In this document: piece after piece, positions 1 to 6,380 of the stretch | Numbering within the stretch: position 1 is the stretch's first letter | Layout: every line of letters starts with the position of its first letter | NCBI GenBank assembly: GCA_018396395.1 | Contig: JAGTQN010000044.1 | Coordinates: forward strand, 1 to 11,256 | Origin: Candidatus Bathyarchaeota archaeon | GTDB taxonomy: Archaea; Thermoproteota; CALKCG01; B24; JAGTQN01 | DNA length: 11,256 nt | Direction of reading: 5' to 3' | Position numbers and translations under genes: made by a program | Notes under the pieces: model-generated | The model's input: only the letters and a program-made list of their open reading frames with translations | What the model was told of the DNA's origin: nothing | Database searches by the model: none

Positions 1-44
1 TGTTGGACAATCCAACGCACCTTCTGCTCATTCAGCTTAGCCAT
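1..44 (-). CDS. Probable IS transposase, N-terminal fragment cut by window edge
   Basis: Read on the minus strand from an ATG at 44, the frame stays open to the window edge and gives MAKLNEQKVRWIVQ. This resembles the start of small archaeal/bacterial integrase-core (IS481-like) transposases, whose first residues form a Lys/Arg-rich helix leading into a helix-turn-helix; that match is from memory and rests on only 14 residues. The gene points away from the MBF1 gene and lies 130 bp from its start, so it looks like a mobile element or remnant just outside the conserved information-gene cluster. No terminal inverted repeat can be confirmed because the element body is outside the window. It could instead be another HTH protein. 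Confidence 0.45.
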   Translation of the reverse strand, partial: MAKLNEQKVRWIVQ

Positions 45-106
45 GAACCGACTGCGATGCCCTGCGAAATAATTTCGGGAAACGAGAAAAGAGAATTTCC
101 TTATTG

Positions 107-117
107 AAATTAAATTT
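107..117 (+). promoter_or_regulatory. Candidate TATA-like box for the MBF1 gene
   Basis: An A/T-rich stretch (AAATTAAATTT) lies between the transposase fragment and the MBF1 gene. With usual archaeal spacing of about 25 nt, transcription would start near 138, upstream of both possible ATG codons (151 and 175). No strong Shine-Dalgarno sequence precedes either ATG. Upstream, 65-77 is a short palindrome (CGAAATAATTTCG) of unknown meaning. Confidence 0.3.
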
Positions 118-174
118 CCTATGGTATGGGATTGCAAAGAATATATTAGGATGGAGAGTCTTCATTTCATCGTT

Positions 175-729
175 ATGCAACACTGTGAGGTTTGCGGGCG
201 CTCAACCCAAAAGCTAACAAAAATTTCTATAGAAGGAGTCCACCTCCTCGCCTGCGATGAGTGCCGTTCTCTGGGGGAAATCGTTATTGAGAAGACAAAG
301 CCAAAGCTAAGCGCACCTATTCTTCCTATTGGAAGATTGGTAAGGAAAACCTCTTCTAGACCGATGATAAAGGAAGGGATCCCGCCCAAGAGAAAGGATG
401 GCTTTGAAGACCTAAGCATTGTAAAAAATTATGGAGCCCTTATTAAAAGGGCTAGAGAGGCGTTGCAACTAACCCCCGATGAGCTCGGCAGGAGGATAGG
501 GGAAAAGGCATCCGTCATCAGGAAGCTTGAGGTAGAAAGGCTCGTGCCAGACCATACTCTAGCTAAGAAGCTTGAGCATATCCTTAAAGTAAAGCTTCTG
601 ATCCCATCCTCCGAGACGCTTGAAATAGAAGGTTTGAAGGCAAAGATAGAGGGTAAGGCGGAGACGGAATCTTCCTTAACCCTTGAAGATATCGCCAAGG
701 TTAAGGAAAAGTCTAAGAAGAATATCTAA
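175..729 (+). CDS. Archaeal MBF1-type transcriptional coactivator (zinc ribbon + HTH)
   Basis: The 184-residue protein is the archaeal form of multiprotein bridging factor 1, a cytoplasmic, DNA/ribosome-associated regulator. The N-terminus carries a zinc ribbon with CxxC pairs at C4/C7 and C27/C30. A basic linker (about 40-75) leads to a Cro/C1-type helix-turn-helix at about 85-140, with the typical series IKRAREALQLTPDELGRRIG then a recognition-helix region IRKLE. The C-terminal 40 residues are charged and probably flexible. I chose the ATG at 175 because the family starts two or three residues before the first Cys; in-frame ATGs at 151 and 121 would add 8 and 18 residues of non-conserved sequence. 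It begins a plus-strand run with aTrm56 and TFE, a linkage common in archaea. Its exact function remains poorly known in the family. Confidence 0.88.
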   Translation: MQHCEVCGRSTQKLTKISIEGVHLLACDECRSLGEIVIEKTKPKLSAPILPIGRLVRKTSSRPMIKEGIPPKRKDGFEDLSIVKNYGALIKRAREALQLTPDELGRRIGEKASVIRKLEVERLVPDHTLAKKLEHILKVKLLIPSSETLEIEGLKAKIEGKAETESSLTLEDIAKVKEKSKKNI

Positions 730-735
730 ATAAAA
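727..735 (+). promoter_or_regulatory. Candidate TATA-like box for trm56
   Basis: TAAATAAAA overlaps the MBF1 stop codon and lies about 50 nt before the trm56 ATG, placing a start site near 755-758. The leader would contain two copies of GGCGAAT (753-759 and 769-775), 16 bp apart start to start. The 51-nt gap also allows simple read-through from the MBF1 gene, so a separate promoter is only possible. Confidence 0.28.
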
Positions 736-780
736 AATTCCTAAAGGCGATGGGCGAATCGTCAATTTGGCGAATTCCTT

Positions 781-1350
781 ATGACTTTGATGGTCTTAAG
801 GCTCGGCCATAGGGTTGGAAGGGATGCCCGCATAACAACCCATGTGGGGCTTATAGCCAGGGCCCTCGGAGCAGATGGAGTAGTGATGTCAGGACAAAGG
901 GATGAGCGTATCCTTGAAGCCCTTCGAAAGGTAACAGAAACCTGGGGAGGTCCCTTCGATGTCAGCTACGAGGCCGATTGGCTTAGCTTTCTTAGGAAAG
1001 CTAAGGAAGAAGGGAAGATGATAGTTCATCTTACAGCCTATGGGCTTCCGATCGATGATGTCATAGCCTCTATAAGGTCCTGCGCTAGGGATCTCATCGT
1101 TGTTGTCGGTGCTGAAAAGGTTCCCGGAATCGTCTATAGGTTGGCTGATTGGAACGTTGCCATTAGTTCCCAGCCCCACTCTGAATGCGGTAGCCTCGCA
1201 ATCTTCTTAGATAGACTCTTCGAAGGAAAGGAGCTGTCCAAGGACTTCAGGGATGCGAAGCTTAGGATCATACCGATGAAAAGGGGAAAGAAGGTTGTAC
1301 GCTTAAAAGGGCTTGAACCTCGAAAAGACTTAAGCAAGGATACGACGTAA
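781..1350 (+). CDS. trm56: tRNA (cytidine(56)-2'-O)-methyltransferase, aTrm56
   Basis: This 189-residue SPOUT-superfamily enzyme methylates the 2'-OH of C56 in the T-loop of archaeal tRNAs using S-adenosylmethionine. Family hallmarks are visible in order: VLRLGHR (5-11), RITTHVGLIARA (17-28), HLTAYG (83-88), and the C-terminal trefoil-knot SAM-binding segments VVGAEKVP (108-115) and QPHSECGSLAIFLDR (131-145). The length is normal for the family, which is almost restricted to archaea, so the gene is a good lineage marker. The ATG at 781 is used; the ATG at 790 (residue 4) is an alternative and would begin directly at VLRLGHR. The last 20 residues are basic and poorly conserved. It lies between the MBF1 and TFE genes in the same direction with short gaps (51 and 34 nt), consistent with co-transcription. 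Confidence 0.93.
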   Translation: MTLMVLRLGHRVGRDARITTHVGLIARALGADGVVMSGQRDERILEALRKVTETWGGPFDVSYEADWLSFLRKAKEEGKMIVHLTAYGLPIDDVIASIRSCARDLIVVVGAEKVPGIVYRLADWNVAISSQPHSECGSLAIFLDRLFEGKELSKDFRDAKLRIIPMKRGKKVVRLKGLEPRKDLSKDTT

Positions 1351-1376
1351 TAATATAAAAATTAAGCGAGGAAGGA
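1350..1376 (+). promoter_or_regulatory. A/T-rich box and Shine-Dalgarno region before tfe
   Basis: ATAATATAAAAATTA at 1350-1364 follows the trm56 stop and could act as a TATA box giving a very short leader. It is followed by GCGAGGAAGGA (1366-1376), a purine-rich ribosome-binding region 8 nt before the tfe ATG at 1385. Together they allow tfe to be expressed independently or by translation of a polycistronic message. Confidence 0.35.
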
Positions 1377-1384
1377 ATGATCCA

Positions 1385-1897
1385 ATGGCTTCGATGATGG
1401 ATGAGGCCTTCATGAAGCTCGTACAGGCAATGGCTGGTGAGGATGGAATAAAGATCGTAAAGTGTCTCCTAAACCATGGAGAGATTACGGATGATGAAAT
1501 AGCCCTTGAGGTTGGAATAAGGCCCAACGATGTCAGGAAGATCCTTTATAGATTCGTTAACTCTGGACTTTTGGCAGTCAACCGCTTCAGGGATGAGAAA
1601 ACAGGATGGTATACCTTCAAATGGAGACTTCAGCTCGATCAGATGGAGGGATTCATTGCTAGCCAGAAAAGGCGAATCCTCCATAGGCTTCAGGAGAGGT
1701 TAAAGTATGAGGAGGGCCACAAGTTTTACTCCTGCGGGTCTCAGTCTTCCGATTGCCCTAGATTAACCTTCGAAGAAGCCATGGAATCCAACTTCCTCTG
1801 CCCGAAGTGTGGAAGCCCCCTACAGTTTACTGATAATCAAAATATCATCAATGCCCTTAGGGAGCGGATCGAAGCCCTTAAGGCAGAACTCGGCTAG
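1385..1897 (+). CDS. tfe: Transcription initiation factor E, alpha subunit (TFE alpha)
   Basis: The 170-residue protein is the archaeal homologue of TFIIE alpha, which binds RNA polymerase near the clamp and helps promoter opening. An extended winged helix occupies about 5-80 (hallmarks ITDDEIALEVGI, VRKILYRF and the wing RFRDEKTGWYTFKW). A helical linker covers about 81-110 and a zinc ribbon about 113-146. The ribbon has C117, C124, C139 and C142: the second pair is the usual CxxC (LCPKCGSPL), but the first pair is spaced C-x6-C rather than C-x2-C, so the first knuckle carries four extra residues. RLTFEEAMESNF between the knuckles is typical. A short C-terminal helix ends the protein. The start is supported by the purine-rich site 8 nt upstream. 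Confidence 0.93.
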   Translation: MASMMDEAFMKLVQAMAGEDGIKIVKCLLNHGEITDDEIALEVGIRPNDVRKILYRFVNSGLLAVNRFRDEKTGWYTFKWRLQLDQMEGFIASQKRRILHRLQERLKYEEGHKFYSCGSQSSDCPRLTFEEAMESNFLCPKCGSPLQFTDNQNIINALRERIEALKAELG

Positions 1898-1938
1898 CCT
1901 TTCCTAGGCTTCTAATCCAAAGGGCTATTCCCAAAGGC

Positions 1939-2757
1939 TTGAGGGACCCTCCTTTGCCCATCCTTACATTAGCTGAGAGGCTTTATGGGATTCACTTCGA
2001 GGAGGCGAAGCAGGCCCTCCTATCGATCCTTAGGGATGCCCTTAAGGGGCTAGAGGCGCATCCGAAGATCCTAGAGGTTACAAAGACGGGATGGGTTATG
2101 GTGGAGCTTGAAGGATCCGATAGGGAGGCCGCAGAAACCCTCTTAAGAAGGATCGTAGGAACGGTTCCTAGGACGCTATCTGAGCTTAAGGATGGCATGG
2201 AATGCAGGGGAAGGATCGTAGGGCTTAGGGATGACTTGGGCATACTGATAAACGTGGGTATTGAGGAGCCCGAGATCTACTATGCTCTTTTAAGTCTCTC
2301 AAGCCTTCGTAAACAGTTGGCGGACGGTAGAAGACTTGGGGTTAGGGATCTCGCAAACCTGTACGGGCTTCATGAGGGCATACCTTTGGAGGTACGCATC
2401 CTTCCTCCTAGAATCGAAGCCATGGGAAAGGTTCTTGAGGCCGAATTAACAGATCGCCAGCTCGATACCATCCTCCGATGGCATCGTCTCGGACTGGACA
2501 GGGTCTTAGTAGTGGGAGCCACGACGGGAACCGTAAAGAGGGCTGTGAAGGCTTCAGGATGCGAAAGATATATCCTAAGGATCGAGAGGCTCGGCATCTT
2601 GGAGAATGCCTTAGTATGCAAGATAGGAACGGAGGCCCCTGGAATCCTCCGCACCATGGGAAAGGCGCTTCCAGATGCGAGGCTTTATCCACTCAGAGGG
2701 GGCTGGAACTGGAATAGATGGACAAGACGCTATGGTATATGGAATGAGGATTCATAA
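1939..2757 (+). CDS. DUF2110-like archaeal protein with S1/OB-like segment, function unknown
   Basis: The protein has up to 272 residues and matches, from memory, the archaeal DUF2110 family, often encoded beside tfe; no biochemical role is established. An alpha/beta N-terminal part (8-80) is followed by a segment resembling an S1/OB RNA-binding barrel (about 88-155: CRGRIVGL, LGILINVG, then LLSLSSLR and GIPLEVRI). The C-terminal part (about 170-255) contains LGLDRVLVVGATTG, ERLGILENALVCKIGTEAPG and an unusual Trp-rich tail (GGWNWNRW). No ATG occurs near the N-terminus. TTG at 1939 is the longest possible start; TTG at 1954 (MPILTLAERLYG) is also good, with GAGGGA at 1941-1946 seven nt upstream. 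It lies 41 nt after tfe on the same strand, which suggests a role in transcription or RNA metabolism, by context only. Confidence 0.72.
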   Translation: MRDPPLPILTLAERLYGIHFEEAKQALLSILRDALKGLEAHPKILEVTKTGWVMVELEGSDREAAETLLRRIVGTVPRTLSELKDGMECRGRIVGLRDDLGILINVGIEEPEIYYALLSLSSLRKQLADGRRLGVRDLANLYGLHEGIPLEVRILPPRIEAMGKVLEAELTDRQLDTILRWHRLGLDRVLVVGATTGTVKRAVKASGCERYILRIERLGILENALVCKIGTEAPGILRTMGKALPDARLYPLRGGWNWNRWTRRYGIWNEDS

Positions 2758-2779
2758 AGAAAAGAGGGAAATAAATTTA

Positions 2780-2805
2780 AAATCTTTAATTTTTTAAAAA
2801 GATTT
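2780..2805. repeat. Palindrome overlapping the kdaD-like TATA box; possible operator or terminator
   Basis: The perfect 8-bp arms AAATCTTT (2780-2787) and AAAGATTT (2798-2805) are separated by ten A/T bases. The right arm runs directly into the TATA box at 2803-2810, so a dimeric repressor bound here would compete with TBP/TFB. Alternatively the T-rich centre could help end transcription of the upstream DUF2110-like gene, which stops at 2757. Confidence 0.4.
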
Positions 2806-2810
2806 ATATA
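2803..2810 (+). promoter_or_regulatory. TATA box of the kdaD-like gene
   Basis: TTTATATA, preceded by the purine-rich AAAAAGA that fits a TFB-recognition element, is the clearest archaeal promoter in the window. A start site about 25 nt downstream (near 2832) gives a leader of about 20 nt containing the Shine-Dalgarno sequence at 2841-2845. Confidence 0.65.
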
Positions 2811-2840
2811 TTTCCCATAGAAATTTTTTGAAAATTCGAT

Positions 2841-2845
2841 GGAGG
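2841..2845 (+). promoter_or_regulatory. Ribosome-binding site deciding the kdaD-like start
   Basis: GGAGG lies 6 nt before the ATG at 2852. It selects that ATG over the upstream in-frame TTG at 2828, which has no such site and would lie at or before the predicted transcription start. Confidence 0.65.
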
Positions 2846-2851
2846 CTTTAT

Positions 2852-3784
2852 ATGAGGATCGTTCGCTTCTGGCTACCTGGAAAGGGCATAAGGATGGGGG
2901 TTGTTAGGAATAAGAATAAGAATGATATGGTCGTCGACCTTACTAACCTCAATCCGAAGGTCTTCCGCTCCCTTCAAAGTATGGTTAGGGAAGCTTCATC
3001 CCGCAAGATAGGTCTGGAGAAGCTGATCCTTGAGAGCCTCGAGGAAAATGCTAGCGATGGCTATGGATACGATGAACTCGATCGGCCTCCTGAGGCAAAT
3101 CGTCCTTATCTCATGATACCCTTTCGTCCTCCCGAGGTTTGGGGTGCAGGCGTAACCTACATGCGAAGCACGGAGGCTAGGGAAGTCGAAACGAAGGCAA
3201 AGGGAGTCTATGCCAAGGTTTATGAGGCTCTAAGGCCTGAAATCTTCTTTAAAGCCACTGCAAGGCGATGCGTGGGACCCAACGAGCCTATCTACATAAG
3301 AAGCGATTCCCGATGGAATGCTCCCGAGCCTGAGCTTGCATTAATTCTAGGGAAGGATTCCAACATCATAGGCTATACGATAGGCAACGATGTATCTTCC
3401 AGGGACATCGAGGGGGAAAATCCCCTATACCTTCCCCAAGCCAAGATTTACAAGGGATGCTGCGCCCTCGGTCCGTCCATAGTGACGGCTGAAGGCATTG
3501 GGGATCCTAGGAACCTTGAAGTCGCATGCAGGATCTTCAGGAAAGGAATGCTTGTCTTTGAGGGAAAGACGAGTACTTCCCGCTTAAAGAGAAGCTTCGA
3601 TGAACTCATCGATTATCTCTGTAGGGACAATCCCCTTCCTTTTGGCACAGTCTTTCTTACTGGAACTGGTATCGTTCCTCCTGACGACTTCAGCCTCGAA
3701 GCCGATGATCTAGTCGAGATAACGATCCAAGGGATAGGTTGCCTGAGAAACCCTGTGAGGAAGGCTCGCCCTAGAAAAGTCTAG
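2852..3784 (+). CDS. 2-keto-3-deoxy-D-arabinonate dehydratase-like protein (FAH superfamily)
   Basis: The 310-residue protein has the fumarylacetoacetase (FAH) fold and closely matches Sulfolobus KdaD as I remember it, which converts 2-keto-3-deoxy-D-arabinonate to alpha-ketoglutarate semialdehyde in oxidative pentose breakdown. Shared signatures are PPEVWGAGVTY (93-103), RPEIFFKAT (128-136), PEPELAL (158-164), GNDVSSRDIEGENP (178-191) and YLPQAKIYKGCC (193-204). Predicted Mg2+ ligands are E159, E161 and D180; E130 and K198 correspond to proposed catalytic residues. All five are present at a constant 16-residue offset from the Sulfolobus numbering I recall. The C-terminus (TTGTGIVPP-like TGTGIVPP, then DLVEITIQGIG) is typical. 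The gene has its own promoter and ends tail-to-tail with the epimerase gene. A related acylpyruvate-type hydrolase remains possible, because FAH members differ in substrate with few residue changes. Confidence 0.8.
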   Translation: MRIVRFWLPGKGIRMGVVRNKNKNDMVVDLTNLNPKVFRSLQSMVREASSRKIGLEKLILESLEENASDGYGYDELDRPPEANRPYLMIPFRPPEVWGAGVTYMRSTEAREVETKAKGVYAKVYEALRPEIFFKATARRCVGPNEPIYIRSDSRWNAPEPELALILGKDSNIIGYTIGNDVSSRDIEGENPLYLPQAKIYKGCCALGPSIVTAEGIGDPRNLEVACRIFRKGMLVFEGKTSTSRLKRSFDELIDYLCRDNPLPFGTVFLTGTGIVPPDDFSLEADDLVEITIQGIGCLRNPVRKARPRKV

Positions 3785-4629
3785 AATCGTAGGTTTGAAT
3801 CTTCTCCGCCTTTCGCTCTAGCCTCGAGGCCTAGTATCTTATCCAAAGCAGCCTTACTTTCAGAGGCAGATTTTAAGGGATCCTCAGGAAGAGGCCCTAG
3901 TTCTACGTTAAGAAAGAATCTATAATCGATCTTTGTAAGGGCTTCTATAACGGCCTTCCAAGGAACATCACCCTGAAGGAGGGGTTTGAATTGCCTCAGC
4001 TTCATACTGAAATCCTTTACATGAACGCAGGCGATATAGTCGCTTAGGATTTCTATCCAATGTTGGGGATAGCCTAAGAAAAGGGCATTCCCCACATCAA
4101 AGTAGGCTTTCACATAATCATGGTTCAGTTCCTCCAAGAAGGCTCTGAACTCGAGGGGACTGTAGAGGAAGCGGTTCCAAACGTTCTCGATGCCAAGATA
4201 TACACCGAACTCTTCGGCTTTGGAGGCTCCCTGCAATATCGCCTCCTTAGACCTATTCCACATAGTCTTGTAAGGAACCTCAGATGTAGCCACAGCCGGG
4301 ACAACAAGGAGGACCTTCGCCCCCAAGTCCGATGCGAATTCGCAGCCCTTAGCTATGAGCTCGATGCCCCTCCTTCGAAGGGCTTCATCCGCTCCTGCCA
4401 AGTTATACTTCCAAAAAAGGCCCGTGCAGAGGCTAGGAAGCTCAACTTCTAGGCTTTCTGCCCTTTCGACAATTTCCTTAAGTTCTGCCTTAGGAGCCCT
4501 CCAGGGATTGAGCTTCTCCTCATCAAGGTTAAGCTCAACGCCCTCATAACCTATGGAGGCACTTGCCTCTAGGATTCTATTCAAAGAAAAGTCCCTTGGA
4601 AAGATCCATGCATTAACTCCTCGCTTCAT
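3781..4629 (-). CDS. Sugar (phosphate) isomerase/epimerase, xylose-isomerase-like TIM barrel
   Basis: The 282-residue protein belongs to the AP-endonuclease-2/xylose-isomerase-like TIM-barrel family, which includes UlaE, IolE and D-tagatose 3-epimerase and acts on ketoses, inosose or sugar phosphates through a divalent metal. Putative metal ligands follow the family order: E148 (LGIENVWN), D178 (AYFDVGN), H203 (CVHVKDF) and E243 (NVELG). IGYEGVELNL (26-35) is the usual strand-2 motif. No signal peptide or membrane segment is seen, so it is cytoplasmic. The ATG at 4629 is preceded by GAGG with 5 nt spacing. The gene converges on the KdaD-like gene and its stop shares the bases CTAG with it. 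Neighbouring sugar-acid enzymes support a carbohydrate role; the substrate cannot be told. The last 15 residues, rich in Lys/Glu, are not conserved. Confidence 0.8.
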   Translation of the reverse strand: MKRGVNAWIFPRDFSLNRILEASASIGYEGVELNLDEEKLNPWRAPKAELKEIVERAESLEVELPSLCTGLFWKYNLAGADEALRRRGIELIAKGCEFASDLGAKVLLVVPAVATSEVPYKTMWNRSKEAILQGASKAEEFGVYLGIENVWNRFLYSPLEFRAFLEELNHDYVKAYFDVGNALFLGYPQHWIEILSDYIACVHVKDFSMKLRQFKPLLQGDVPWKAVIEALTKIDYRFFLNVELGPLPEDPLKSASESKAALDKILGLEARAKGGEDSNLRF

Positions 4630-4659
4630 ATGATCCTCAAATAAAAGGTCTCATACTCC

Positions 4660-4669
4660 TTATAAAAAA
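4660..4669 (-). promoter_or_regulatory. Promoter and Shine-Dalgarno of the epimerase gene
   Basis: On the minus strand TTTTTTATAA forms a TATA box centred about 34 nt before the ATG at 4629. The predicted start site near 4638 leaves a leader of about 9 nt that begins at GAGGATC (4639-4633), a usable Shine-Dalgarno sequence. Confidence 0.5.
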
Positions 4670-4696
4670 TGGGAAGTTATGAGGCAATGGCTCGAG

Positions 4697-4758
4697 CTTC
4701 CTCCCCTGCCTTCACGCCTTCGGCTCCTTCTCTTTCTCATTTTCTCTTTTCATCTTTC
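4697..4758. repeat. 62-nt pyrimidine-rich tract in the divergent intergenic region
   Basis: About nine in ten bases on the plus strand are C or T, arranged as runs of CTTC/TTTC broken by seven purines. The tract lies between the divergently transcribed epimerase (start 4629) and deacetylase-like (start 4872) genes. Similar tracts mark gene ends elsewhere in this window (9961-10005), so it may stop plus-strand antisense transcripts, but no plus-strand gene ends just upstream. Confidence 0.4.
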
Positions 4759-4856
4759 AGAAAAAGGAGCGAAATCAAAAGACGCGGTTACTCTAATTGA
4801 AAAGAGGGCAAAGGGAATAGTAAAGACAATAAGCTAGATTCAGAATGCGAGGGAAA

Positions 4857-4863
4857 GGAGGGG
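4857..4863 (+). promoter_or_regulatory. Ribosome-binding site deciding the deacetylase-like start
   Basis: GGAGGGG lies 8 nt before the ATG at 4872 and favours it over the in-frame ATG at 4845, which lies upstream of this site. The earlier GCGAGGG at 4847-4853 overlaps that first ATG and matches a motif found before several genes here. No convincing TATA box is visible upstream. Confidence 0.6.
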
Positions 4864-4871
4864 CGAATAAT

Positions 4872-6296
4872 ATGCCTAGGGTCTTTACTATTTTCTGGTT
4901 TGATTGCGAGGATTTTGTTACGCCCGAAAGCGATGATGCCCTGAAAAGGCTTGCAGAGATTCTCAAAGCAAACAAGATTAGAGGGGTGTTCAAGCTTGTT
5001 GGCGAAAAGCTTAGGGCCCTCGAAAGAAGGGAAAGGTGGGATGTCATAGAAGCCCTCAAATTCCATGAGATAGGCTATCATACGAACTACCATTCTGTTC
5101 ATCCTACGGTTGCTGAGTATCTCAAGAATATCGATTTTGAAGAGGGAATTTCTGAATTCCTAAGAAGAGAGGGGAAGGGCGTAGAAGACATCGAGCGGCT
5201 ATTCGGTGTAAAGCCATCGTGCTACGGTCAGCCTGGGGGAGCATGGGCCCCTCAGGTATATCCAGCCTTGAGAAAAATGGGAATTCCCGTTTACTTAGAC
5301 CTTACGAATATCATTGCCCTTGAAGGCGGTCCCTTTTGGTACTGCGGAATTCTTAACATTCTAAACCTTGCACCTCCTAAAGGGGGCGTAATAGGGCTAA
5401 ACTTTGAACTAGGCAGTCCTGGCTTTATAGAGAAAGCCATGAAAAGATATGATGGGATTTATGACCTTATCCGAGACTGGGGCATCGTAAGCGTTTACAA
5501 CCATCCATGCACCCTCGTGACAGCGGAGTTCTGGGATGCTGTAAACTTCAGTAGAGGACAAAATACGCCCATAAGTATGCTCAAGATGCCAAGGCTAAAA
5601 CCCAAGCATTTGGTTGAGGAGGGTTACAAAGATTTCGAGAAGTTCGTAAGGCATGTAAAGGCTAAGCCTTGGGTTGAATTTGTCACAGCCCAAGAGCTTT
5701 ATAGACTTTTCAAGGACAAGGCATCAGAAAGGCTGTATGATAAGGAGGAAATTGCCTTCTTGGCATCCAACTGTCGACGCATATCCTTTCAAAGGCTTGA
5801 AGATGCCTATTTATCGGCCTCTGAGATCTTCTGGCTTATAACAGCCAGCTTGGCTGAGTATAGGATTCATGGCGAGCTACCTGAAAGGGTTAAGAATTTC
5901 TATCCCCTTGGGCCTTTCCGGTCCATCGAATCAGAGGCTTTTGGTACCGTAAAATCGAAGGACATCCTAGACGAAGCCTATAAGGCTAGAATTTTCATGG
6001 AGTCCCAAGGTAGAATTCCCGATTGGATCGAAATACGCAACCTAAGGATTAGCCCAGAAGACTTTCTCGCTTCAGAAGCAGAGCTTTATGTAAGGTTAAG
6101 AAAGGAGGAACACCCATCTTCCAAAAGGGTTCAGCTGGTTAAGGCTGATTTCCAGCCCTTTCGATACATAAGTCCAGAAGGAGCAAGGGATTCTTGGAAG
6201 TGGATCGTATTTCCTGAGGGCTTCGAAGCTTGGAGATTGGTTGAACTCGCCAAACTCCAAACATGGACTATGAAGCCCTCCCGATTGGAAGGATGA
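4872..6296 (+). CDS. Polysaccharide deacetylase-like (NodB/CE4) protein with C-terminal repeat region
   Basis: The 474-residue protein starts with a NodB-homology barrel (about 4-280). Carbohydrate esterase family 4 enzymes remove N- or O-acyl groups from glycans through a metal held by Asp-His-His. Visible motifs are FDCED (10-14; D11 or D14 as base/ligand), YHTNYHSVHP (69-78; H70 and H74 fit the H[ST]xxH motif) and VYNHP (208-212; a late His). The third motif, normally RxPxG, reads CYGQPGG (117-123) and lacks its Arg. No signal peptide or membrane helix is present, so it is probably cytoplasmic, which argues for a soluble substrate. The region 305-405 has two helical units with G-x-[LI]-P cores (GELP at 334, GRIP at 380) that faintly resemble pseudomurein-binding repeats. 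Enzymatic activity is likely but the substrate is unknown. Confidence 0.75.
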   Translation: MPRVFTIFWFDCEDFVTPESDDALKRLAEILKANKIRGVFKLVGEKLRALERRERWDVIEALKFHEIGYHTNYHSVHPTVAEYLKNIDFEEGISEFLRREGKGVEDIERLFGVKPSCYGQPGGAWAPQVYPALRKMGIPVYLDLTNIIALEGGPFWYCGILNILNLAPPKGGVIGLNFELGSPGFIEKAMKRYDGIYDLIRDWGIVSVYNHPCTLVTAEFWDAVNFSRGQNTPISMLKMPRLKPKHLVEEGYKDFEKFVRHVKAKPWVEFVTAQELYRLFKDKASERLYDKEEIAFLASNCRRISFQRLEDAYLSASEIFWLITASLAEYRIHGELPERVKNFYPLGPFRSIESEAFGTVKSKDILDEAYKARIFMESQGRIPDWIEIRNLRISPEDFLASEAELYVRLRKEEHPSSKRVQLVKADFQPFRYISPEGARDSWKWIVFPEGFEAWRLVELAKLQTWTMKPSRLEG

Positions 6297-6380
6297 AGGA
6301 AGGTTCCATGGGAAAATCGTATCTTTAGGGGCTTTCTTTCGCCAAAAGGTTATGCCCTCAAATTTGGATCGATCGAATAA

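Noticed and set aside
65..77. Palindrome CGAAATAATTTCG as an IS end or operator
   Set aside because: It is short and A/T-centred with no matching copy in the window, so neither role can be supported.
1896..1910. Possible hairpin AGCCT-TTCCT-AGGCT at the tfe stop
   Set aside because: A 5-bp stem without a T-run is too weak to call a terminator, and the next gene starts only 41 nt after the stop.
2478..2717. 79-codon plus-strand frame inside the DUF2110-like gene, and several minus-strand frames over 1992-2692
   Set aside because: They overlap a gene with clear family motifs, have low-complexity or frame-shadow composition, and have no initiation signals of their own.
2828..2851. Upstream TTG start for the KdaD-like gene, adding eight residues
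   Set aside because: It has no ribosome-binding site and lies at or before the predicted transcription start, while ATG 2852 has GGAGG 6 nt upstream.
4120..4452. 110-codon plus-strand frame opposite the epimerase gene
   Set aside because: It is antisense to a gene with intact metal-site motifs and shows no recognisable domain; it is best explained as a shadow frame.
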